Part shown: piece after piece, positions 15,101 through 26,100 of the stretch | How positions within the stretch are numbered: the first letter of the stretch is position 1 | How the letters are laid out: each line of letters begins with the position of its first letter | Source of the DNA: Panonychus citri | Taxonomy: Eukaryota > Arthropoda > Arachnida > Trombidiformes > Tetranychidae | DNA: 64,000 nt | Assembly (NCBI RefSeq): GCF_014898815.1 | Contig: NW_026515501.1 | Coordinates: 558,001 to 622,000, forward strand | Reading direction: 5' to 3' | Program-made: the position numbers and the translations under genes | The notes under the pieces: model-generated | Told to the model about the DNA's origin: nothing | Databases searched by the model: none | What the model saw: only the letters and a program-made list of their open reading frames with translations

Positions 15101-18100
15101 TTGGGTTATTCAACTATTTCTCTCGGTTTATTGAAAATTTCGCAAAAATCGCTGCACCTTTACAAGAACTGGTCAAAAAGAAATACAAAGGTATTCCTGT
15201 TACATTAAAAGACGAAACCTTAAAGAGCTGGCAAAGGCTCAAAGAATCTCTAACAAGTAAATGCTTATTAACTCATTTCTATCCTGAGAGAGAAACTACT
15301 TTATTAGTCGATGCCTCAGCTGTCGCAATCGGAGGCATTTTAGCGCAAAAAGATGAAGAAGGAAATTGGAATCCTGTCTATTTCTTTGGATGTAAACTAC
15401 AAAAATATATGTATAGTTGGCAAACCACAGAAAAAGAATGTGCTGCCGTCGTATACGCCTGTCGCAAATTTGCTCATTACCTGAGACACAAGAAATTCAT
15501 CGTAAAAACAGATCATCATGCGTTATGTGAGCTGAAAAATACACAATTCAAAGTTCCTCGAATCATGAGATGGCAACACGATCTCTCTGAATTCGACTTC
15601 GAAATCCAATATTTGAAAGGAGAAAGTCATCCAGCGGATTGTTTCTCTCGCTCAAATGAGTGGGCACATAGACAAAAAGGTGAAATGGCCGATGACCATT
15701 TCGACAAATATCTAAATTTTGTGAATTGTGACAAAGACGATATACTAATTGAAGATATGGATCTTCGTGAGGAAAATCAGATCATCGAGAACGAGACCCA
15801 AAAGGTCCTTTTAGGTCTCGTTCAAGAGTTCGATTTCCTCGACCAACAACAACAGAAAAATCTAATCTCAATTATAAAACAACCAAAAGTAAATCAAGAA
15901 ACTGAATCTGATTTAAAACGAGAACAAGAAAAAGACACAAGAGTAAAATTAATCAAAAATGAAATCGAGAAAGGAAGACTGAGAAAACAATATGAACTTA
16001 GAGATAATATTTTGTTCAAATTGAAAAAGGATGGATCTTCAAGGTTCTATCTACCAGATACTCTAATCGATCCGGTATTTCATCAGTATCATGAAGCAAT
16101 GGAAGCGGGTCATTTTGGTGCTAAGCCAACAATTCAGAAAATCAAACAAGATTTTTGGTTCCCTGAAATAGAAGAAATCATTAAACAAAAAGTCGCGGCG
16201 TGCGAAAAATGTCAAACGTACAAGCCGAAAACATTCAAAGAAGGAAAATCGAAAGGTATGAAAGTCGCTGACTTTCCAATGGAAAGAATTCAAATTGATA
16301 TGATTGGTCCATTTACTGCATCAACAACTGGTAATACAGTGGTATTAGTCGCTGCAGATACACTTACAAGGTATGGAATGGCGAAACCATTCAAGAAAGG
16401 TAACAGTAAGGATGTGATAAATTTTCTTGAACAAATAATCAACCAATTCGGTAGAATGAAAATCCTTCAATCGGATAATGGAAAGATTTTCACATCAGCT
16501 GAAATCAAGAAATTTGCTGAACTAAATCAAATCAAATTAATAAATTCGACTCCTTATCATCCCCAAACTAATGGTTTAGTTGAGCGATTGAATCGAGAAA
16601 TCAAAACTCGAATGGGAATATATACTGAAAGAGCCTATGAATGGGACACTAATCTTCAAAAGTTTATGTTCAGCTATAACAATTCAATCAAAACTGATAT
16701 TGGAAAATCTCCCTTTCAACTTCTTTTTAACTACGAACCTCGATCAATAATTCACAACAGATTTCAAATCACACCTCTCTACAAAGAAACTGATATTGTC
16801 AATGCTCGGAATGAAGCTAAATCAACACTGGACGAGAAATCACAACAATCAGCTAACGAAAGAAATTTAACTCAGAAAAATCCTACGCTTCAACGGGGAG
16901 ATCTAGCTCGAGTTAAACCTGTTCCATATACAACGGGACCTTCATTCATGAAAGAAAAATTTTCAGGCAAATATATCGTCTTAGATACATTTGACTCAAC
17001 AGCGAGATTGATTTGTGTCTACACAAGAAAAGTGAAACTCTACAATTACGAAAGGATAAAGAAAATCATCGGTGAACTACCTAAGAGTTATCACATCATA
17101 CTCAAGAAATTTCCATCGATCAAATCAACTGAAGAAGAGGCAAAGGTTGAACAAGAGGAAAAAGGACCTTTTTCCTCTAGTCAACGAAACACCTCAACCC
17201 CAGAAGAAGAGAAAGAAGAAATTCCAAAAATGACAAATTTATGTGAAAGTGAGACTGAAATCGAGGAGAGTGAAAACGAAAGTGAACAAACCATTGTGTT
17301 TAATGGAATTCAACAAGAGGAAGAAGGACCATCTTCCTCATGTGAACAACAAAAATCACCCAACTCATCATCAATTCATCAAGAAATTCCAACCAAATCA
17401 ACGATTGAAACAACAGAACAAATTGTTCAACATAAACCATCTCAAAGTGAAAGTGAATGTGAATCTTTTCGAAAAGAAAAGCCATCAACTGTTGAATCAT
17501 CTCACCTTCCTGAGAAACCAAAGAGGAAATACAAGAAAAAGGAATACGTTCAATCACATGAAATGACCACTCGTCGGAAGAGGGCAACTGAAAGGGACAA
17601 GGACCTTGTCCCTCATCAGTTGCCAAACCAACAGAATTAATCAATTCAATTCATCAATCGAACAAATTTCCCATTATTCCTTTGAACTCATTTCAAAATC
17701 TCTTTATAGAAAATTCTCCAATAACGAATAGCACTTATTTTAACAAATTAAACATTAAAATTTAAGTTGAGAAATTGTCGCAAGTGGTCAAAGGACCTTT
17801 GACCACATGATGACAATCAAATCAACACATTTAATTAATTAAAATTAACAAAATTAATCAATTAATTGAAGCACAAAAGAAAGCAACTTGAAACAATTGG
17901 CGTCAAAAGCGACTTAGCCGCCACCCCTAGTGAGCCGATTAACCCTTCAACTAATTAGCTCCATCGACTTGCTCATTTAACCAGAGCTAAAAGAGTCGCC
18001 ATTGTCTTTTGAACCTTTGATCGTTAATGTCATCTTTTCATTTGTTAATTGTTTTAATTAATTTGATTGATTATGTTTTCTCTTTTGGTTCTTGATTTCT

Positions 18101-21100
18101 TTCTGATCAACCCGAGGAGGTAAAAGGACCTTTTGCCACCTCTGTTGATTCAGAATTGGAATCAAAAGTGTTTCCCTTACTAACAAAATTCTAAAAAGAA
18201 TTCTCAAAAATTCTATTTTCCGCCATTTTTACATTCACCTTTATTTCTGTATCCAAAGCTTTTTCTTTCCAAATCAAATCATTTCAAGTGAAAGAAAAGA
18301 TCAAATTGTCGAGGAGAAAAGGACCTTTTCACCAAGACAATTGATCGAAGCAACCCAAATTACAGTAATTGTAATCACCTGAAAGGCCCCAAATTGTATC
18401 AATCACCATTCAAAGTGCTCCATCAACAAATTCTATCGAGGAAAAAGGACCTTTTTCCCCAATAGAAGAAGCTGATCGAGTGATCGAATTGTTGAATCTG
18501 GTCAACATCGAGAATTAAATTGTCACCAAAATTACAAGAAAGTTGAACCCTATTCTCAAGGACACGAAGACCTTCAAATAGCGTCACAAAGCTAAAGAAG
18601 TGAATCATCTTAGTACCCGAGGAGTCAAAAAGCATTTCAAGTCAACTATTTATCATCAACAACGTCATCTCACAAGCTTTAGGAAGCCAAATTGTCAAGG
18701 GTAAAAGGACCTTTTACCCAAGACAATTGAGTCATTAACAAAATTGTTAATTAACCAACAACATCAACTATTTCTCAGTATAAATCAAATTGTCCAGTTT
18801 TATATTTCAATTGTTGTCGCTTCAAAAGGAAAAGGACCTTTTCCCAATAGAAGAAGCTGATCGAGTGATCGAATTGTTGAATCTGGTCAACATCGAGAAT
18901 TAAAATTGTCACCAAAATTACAAGAAAGTTGAACCCTATTCTCAAGGACACGAAGACCTTCAAATAGCGTCTCAAAGCTAAGAAGTGAATCATCTTAGTA
19001 CCCGTGGAGTCAAAAAGCATTTCAAGTCAACTATTTATCATCAACAACGTCATCTCACAAGCTTTAGGAAGCCAAATTGTCAAGGGTAAAAGGACCTTTT
19101 ACCCAAGACAATTGAGTCATTAACAAAATTGTTAATTAATCAACAACATCAACTATTTCTCAGTATAAATCAAATTGTCCAGTTTTATATTTCAATTGTT
19201 GTCGCTTCAAAAAGGAAAAAGGACCTTCTTCCCTTAAGAAAACAACAATTGACTTACATTGATACTACAATCAAACAACATCTAAATTGTAATTATTCCA
19301 ATTATTATCCTAATTGTTACAATCGTTTCTAATTGAGAGAAAAAGGACCTTTTTCCCTCAAGTAGAAAAGGTTTTTCCATAATTGGAAAGCTCACTAAAA
19401 TCCAAGGGTAATCAAGTAAAAGCCGAAATGGAAGATAACAACGAGTATTGGAAAGTTTCAAAAATTTCATTGGAACTTCTAATCAGAGAGAAAATTGAAA
19501 AACATTTTGGTGTTAAGTGGAAAGATGTGCCTTTAGATTTATTCTTACATGGTCTCATATTCGTTGAACTTCCCAAATATGACACTCAAAGACATTTGAT
19601 CGCTATTTCCTGCAAGTTTTGTGATCATGTTCCTGTCAATCCCTTTAAATGTGACCAATGTAAAGAACTTTATTGTCTTTACTGTACCAGAGTTTTATAT
19701 CTAATTTATAACTATCGACATGGTGTCAAGAATCCTGATTTCACCAACATTGTAGATAAGAAATTCGATTGTATTTCCTGTATTGGTAACGATTTATCAA
19801 GAGTCCAAATTTTAAATAGTGACGAGTTGAAAGTTTTCTCTGAATTTAAAGTTCATTGTAGAAACTATTTCTGTTCCGAATCCTCAAACTATTTTGAAAT
19901 GATGAAACATATTCAAGTGTGTAAAAGTGATGAATATAAAGTGAACTCAATTCTAAACTTCATCAAATCTAACAAAGAGCTAATCGAAAACAACGATAGA
20001 GTAGCTGTTATTCCACCTCTGGAAGGACCAGAAAATCCATTAACTACAGTACCTGCCTTTGCTAAAGCCTTCGATGCGAGATTAATGGTACAATATCCAG
20101 ATCTTGTTACGTTAATCTCTGGAAAAAGGAAAAGTTCAGTTGACGATCCCGTTCAAAAACGAGCGAGACTTGAGGAGGAACAAGGTCCTTGTTCCGCCTC
20201 AAGCTCAAAAGTAATTGAACCATTTTGGTATCAACCAGATGAACCTTTAATCTATTCAAGTTTAGAAGGTAAATCAAGTCAATCATCATCATCTCAAGAA
20301 AAAGCAAATGATCCTCAACCATCAACATCAAGTCCAATGGAAATAGAAAAATCACCTGAATGGGGATCATGGAATCAACCAGCCATAGCCGCTCGTGTTG
20401 GTCGAATTACTGTTGATTGGGATTCAGTTCTGGAAGCCGAACAAGGACCTTGTTCAGCTCCAAAACTATCTCTTCTTGAAATCAACGAAGAGGTTGGACA
20501 AAGTGAAACACCAATAAAAGGCAATCCAAAAATAGTGAAATCAATCCTAGAAATCAAAAGTGACCGAACTATAACATCAAAGCAACGTAAATCCAGAATA
20601 AAAGGTAGAAAGAGAAGAGCGAAAGAATTAGAAACTGGCAGTAAACAGGATGCGGAGAGGCAAAGAAAGCGATTGGAATGGTTGGCAATTAAAAGCAACC
20701 CAAATCTTGTGTTCAACATGGAAACGTGTATTCACAAAGAACGGCTCATGAAAACAACCAAAGATCTCAATGAAAAGAAGATAAAAGTTTGTGGTTTAGA
20801 TATTGAGAAATCCGATGTGATTACTCTATTAGGAAAACGTTCGCTACCTATTTGGATTGGTATAGTTGATCACGATGGAAATCAACTTTTCAACGATATT
20901 GTTCGATACCCTAAGAAAGCAATTGAATTTGGAACTATTTTTCATGGTGTTACATTTGAACAAACCCGAGCCGCTGACCCTTGGCCAATTGTCAAAAGAA
21001 AAGTAATCGCAATATTAAAGCAACAAGACATCATCTGTGTGGCTGGTGGTGTGAATGATTTCATTTCAATGGGATTCTCTCAAAAAGATTGGGAAATAAT

Positions 21101-22272
21101 AAGACCAAAGGTCCGTGACGTTAACGTTTATTACCGATGTGTTTATAATGCGCCTATGATTGGATTAAAATACATCATCTTCGCCCTGTTCGGAAAAATA
21201 ATTCAAGAAGCTGAACACTCACCAATAGTAGATGCAGGTTATACTATGTGGGCTTATTTAATTGACAGAGATGAGTTTGAAAAAGCGCAATTAGAATCGA
21301 CCAACAATCCAATGTACGAATTGCCGTACCCTTATGTCGATTACGGTTATAACAGACAAATGTCTGAATTAATCAAAAGAATCATGGATGTAATAGATGA
21401 CTGGCCAATCGAAGTACGAAGAAAACCAATAGGAAAACCAGCTCGATCATACGATATGGATAATTATTGTGATGGAACGGACAGATTAAGACCACCTTTT
21501 AATGAGATCAATTTACAAGTTTTCCAAAAATTCAAGAAGAGACGAATGCAAATCCACAGACGTTGATTTCGAGGCAATAGGAACCAGTTAAATTCCGACA
21601 ATCTGGCTGTCAAAATTCCCCTGGTTCTCAATTCTGTCACCCGAAAGCAACGTCAAGTAGGGGGCTCTGTAAGGGGATTAGACATCGATTACGTCATCTT
21701 ATTTCTTTCCCCTATTTTTCTTATCTAAATACCACGTGACACATTTAATTTCTCCCTTTAACCTCTAGGGCAATTGATATAAAAAGCCAATACAAACACA
21801 CAATTAATCAGAATTAGATTTCAAGTGTTACTCTCTTTAATTACTGTAAAATTCTAATTACTCACTCTCTTTATTGTTGTTAAATCTTTTGCTTAAACCC
21901 CTTTAATTAACCTTCAAATTTACTTAACCACAGTTCATGTTTACTAACCCCAAATTAAATACGTTCAATTAATAAAAGTGCTATTCCTAAAAGTAACTTC
22001 GCCTTAGAATTAGTTCATCCTTTCTCGGAATCCCTGGTAGGGTTGTCTTAGTACAAATATACTTACAATAATGATGATAAGAAAGATGAGGATGACCAAA
22101 GATTCCATTGAACCATGCTAATTGAATCAAACGAATTATTTGTACCGTTAGATTCAGAAGTTAATTGGCCTGTCATGAGGAAGGAAAAGTGCCTATCCGT
22201 GTAATAGATTCTTTCATCTTCCTTATCATCAGCTCTTTTATTTCTAGAATCTTCATTACCACATCATCTTGC

Positions 22273-22303
<31 letters not shown>

Positions 22304-23119
22304 GTTATAATACAATAAGCAATCCAATCAATAGATGATGAGGAAGATAAAAAAAACTGTGTCAATATTTTATTACAAAACCAAACATAACATTGAATAG
22401 GAAATACCAAATTACCTATTTCGCCTTGTAATCAAATTTATTCATTGAAATTTGTCCAATTATCATGGTGATGATCAATTTCTCATCTTCATCCATGATA
22501 TTGATTCAATTTTGTGCAGACTTTTATTTACTCCTCAGATAATCAAGTTAATCAAGATAAACTGTCAACGGTTATGGTTTCATTTTCATCAATATGAACC
22601 AATGAAGTACAAAAAAAGCTATTGAATATCGTCATGATTATATTACTCTGAATCCCCATGTTAACTTGAGATAATAGGAGATAACTGTAATAACAATAGG
22701 CAATTATTGTACATGGAGCGAGTTGTAGATGGTGGTGGGTGGATGGGTGGTTTAAATTTACTTCTCAATGTCTGGTAATAAAAGGATGTATTTATTATCA
22801 TCATGATAAAAGTCTCATGTTAATTATGTTGATTCCAAATACATGGCAATTTCAGAGACTTCAACTGATAACGTAAAGTGTTCATGTTATTCAGAAGGAT
22901 TTTTTATTACTCTCTGTCTATCTGTCTCTTTCTCTCTCTGTCGATTGCTCTGTCTATTTCCTTTTTTTATTTACAGATGAGAATGATAATGGTGGGGAAT
23001 TGGATGAAAAGTTTCCACTCCCACCATGGGTAAGGCGGGAAGAGATTGACTGAGAAAACTAACTGAACTTTTCAATTGCCTTTGATTATCATGATCATCA
23101 GTTTTAACCTTCATCACAG

Positions 23120-23150
<31 letters not shown>

Positions 23151-26100
23151 CTCTCTGTGTTTGTATTTTTTATTATCTCATGAAATTTTTTTCCTCTGAT
23201 TGAAAATTCATCCTTCTAAAAGTTCAGATTCATTTTCTCATAGGGCGGTAACTTGATTCGACCAAATTTCAGAAAAAGAAAGAAAATTCTGGTTCCAACC
23301 CAATTCTGATTCATATCTTTCAAGACGATTATATCCTAAATTGATTAGTATCATGGAAAAGTATTTACAATCATAACCGAGCATAAATAAATATAAAAAG
23401 ATCTCAACTTCCGGAATCATGTTGAAAATGCTGAATCAAAATTTTCCAATCTGACCCAAAATCTCCCTTAGCAGAAACAAATAATTTTAATCATCTTAAT
23501 TGTAATCATCAGTTGATTGTTGTATACTATTCAAGGTATCTTCATCATATCTTTACATAGATATCATGGTGATCACCCTAATCATCATGAAGATAATGAT
23601 GATTACACTTGGAAACACTTTATTATCACTTGTATTTTCATTTTCTATTATTACATTTTTTTCTCGCTTCCTATTTTCATCATAATAAAAAGCTAATGAT
23701 TATTACTTGTACTTATTATCATGATTATCATTATGTATTTGCTATTATTTTGATGATTATTATCAACATTATGATAATCAAATAAAATTATAAATTGTTG
23801 ACCCCTTATTGTTATTACCTTCATGGTATAAAAACTACGATTCAATTCAATTCTTGACCAACATGATCATCAATGAATAATTAACATTGATGATGTTTAA
23901 TCAAACATTTATACGATTTTACTTTCTTCTAGTGATATTTATTTATAATATATGTAATAACTATGATGTTATCACCAGCGGAATTGAGTAGCAGCAGCAA
24001 AAACAGCAAGAATTAATGTTGACACTTTATTAGTTAAAACCCAATTAATTCATTTACAATCATTACGTGTCATTATATCTTTTAGGATAATTCAATATTA
24101 ATTAGATTTTAGTTAGCAACCCAAAATTATCTTATTCTTCCTCGAATTTACAATATTATAAAACAATTAATTGGAATATTACAAAAGAAAGATCCAAAGT
24201 TTAGACTCCTTCTCTCTCTCTTTCTTGATAAACTAATATTCAAGAGCGAATATTAATGTTTTACACCGATACCCAAAACTAATAGACAACTTACATTAAT
24301 ATTCAAGAGTGAATATTAATGCTTAACATCAATACCCAAACCAATAGGCAACTGACACTAATATTCAAAAGTGAATATTAGTGTTTAACGCCAATACCTA
24401 AACCAATAGGTAACTTACACTAATATTCAAAAGTGAATATTAATGTTTAACATAAGATAACAAATTTTCTTCTTAATCTTTACCATCATTACATCCCCAC
24501 CCTTAAGAGTAATGGACGGAACTGGATAGTGTCAAATGATGATTCACTCTAATATAAATTGCGAATAGGAATCAAATGTTTAGAATGAACTTGTTGAACA
24601 TGTTGTGGTGATTCCGATACTTCGACATCATAAATATTAGTTGCGATTTTCCTTAAAATGCGAAATGGACCGAAGTAATTCTGATCCAATTTCCGTTTGT
24701 TTATCCCAGATAGATTCTTCATGTACACTTTCTCACCAGGAGAGAAATCGTAATCAGCATATTTCTTATTGAAAATTACAGCATTTTTGTTGTGATAATT
24801 GACAGAATTTTGAAAAGCTAATAATCTAGCTTCAGTCAATTCAGCGAATTCAATGTCCAGACAGTTTTCAGGTTTTGTTCCATTTAACAAATAATAAGGT
24901 GTGAATCCAGTTACAGCATGAGGTGAATGATTATATTCATCAATTGAACGTTGTAAATACTTGACCCAACCATAATGATAATTATTTGAGATCATTTTGA
25001 TCCGAATTTTGTCAACAATAGTATTACCCACACGTTCACATAACCCATTACATTGAGGTGCAGCTTTAGGAATGAAGTCAATATTTATGTTTAGGCTATC
25101 CAAGTAATCAGCAAATTCAGCAGAGGTCAAGGAAGTGAATTTATCAGCTAGTATTGTTTGAGGTTTTCCGAAGATTAGAACTTTATTTACCAATGAAATG
25201 AATTCAGCAGCAGTTTGATGTTTTGAAGCAATGGCCCAGACGAAACAGTGAAATGGTCAACAGCAATATGAATATATCGTTTCTTAGATTTATAATTGTT
25301 CAGTCCACAAATAGTATCCACAGCAACAATTTGAAAAGGTTTATCAGCAGGTCCAAATTGACCTAATTCAGCGATTAATTTGATTCTCCTTGTTTTCCTA
25401 ATTGGCAAGGTTTACAATTGCTTACAAATTGAATAACATCCTCCGTTAATCTTGACCAGGTAAATTTCCAGCTAATGATTGTTATCATTTTCCTTATTCC
25501 AATATGACCAAATTGGACGTGTACAGCTTCTAATAGTTTCAGTCTCAGCGATTCAGGTAATATTAATTTTCCTTTTCCATTTTTATCCATTTTATAGTAA
25601 AGTCCATCAGAGTTGATCAGCAGTTTATCAGCATCAGCAAGTGTCAATTGTTCAGCTTTAAGGTCAGCAACAGCAATAAAATTTATCAGCTTAATTGGAT
25701 AATCAGTTTCATCAGCAGCCACAGGATCTCGTGACAAATAATCAGCTTCAGCGTTTTCTTTTCCAGGTCGATATTTAATATCGAAATCATATTGTCCCAA
25801 GAAAAATGCCCATGTGAATAATCTACAATTTGGTTTATTTATCTTACGAATTGATTTCAGCGCAATATGATCCGTGATAACAGTAAATTTTCTATTGTAG
25901 AGATAATGATGCCAGAATTTAATTGATTCTACAACAGCCAGACATTCAAGGTGAGTTACAGGGTAATTGGTTTGATAATTAGTTAATTTCTTTGAGAAAT
26001 AGCCGATTGGATGTAATTTATCATTTTCATCAGGTTGCTTGAGAATAGCACCCAAACCTATTCTACTAGCATCAGTTTCCAATATTAAATCAGCATTTGG

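Larger units (their letters stand above)
12104..20462 (+). repeat. Dispersed family of at least 21 palindromes centred on AAGGNCCTT inside element 1
   Basis: Sites: 12104-12141, 12797-12835, 13622-13657, 14002-14028, 14381-14413, 15048-15070, 15789-15823, 17146-17185, 17317-17339, 17583-17624, 17774-17817, 18101-18155, 18301-18344, 18431-18467, 18688-18729, 18828-18844, 19073-19114, 19193-19251, 19333-19361, 20169-20203 and 20431-20462. Fifteen have exactly AAGGACCTT at the centre, two AAGGTCCTT, the others near variants. Arms of 8 to 27 bases extend outwards and pair with each other, but their outer sequences differ from site to site. Examples with perfect arms are 14002-14028 (13-base arms) and 17784-17806 (11-base arms). 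I saw none in the LTRs or elsewhere in the window. They could form hairpins in RNA or single-stranded DNA. The function is unknown. Confidence 0.9.
11549..22067 (+). mobile_element. Element 1: complete Ty3/gypsy-like LTR retrotransposon with an accessory RING-exonuclease ORF
   Basis: Two 400-base LTRs (11549-11948 and 21668-22067) look identical by eye. They begin TGTAAG, end CTTACA, and are flanked by the 5-base target duplication ATAAT (11544-11548 and 22068-22072). Between them lie a possible primer site at 11952, a fused gag-pol frame (12217-17640), about 1.8 kb of noncoding palindrome-rich DNA, and a second large frame (19428-21566). The pol order protease, reverse transcriptase, RNase H, integrase places it in the Ty3/gypsy group. 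No envelope-like gene is seen. Identical LTRs mean a recent insertion. It lies antisense in intron 3 of the sushi/FTP gene. Confidence 0.95.

Noticed and set aside
18423..19020. Two similar minus-strand frames in the element 1 spacer
   Set aside because: They are two copies of one 387-base repeat unit read in the same frame; lengths are near chance and no domain is visible.
12104..20462. CRISPR-like or tandem array interpretation of the repeated AAGGACCTT motif
   Set aside because: Spacing is irregular, many copies lie inside coding frames, and arms differ between sites; the setting is a eukaryotic retrotransposon.
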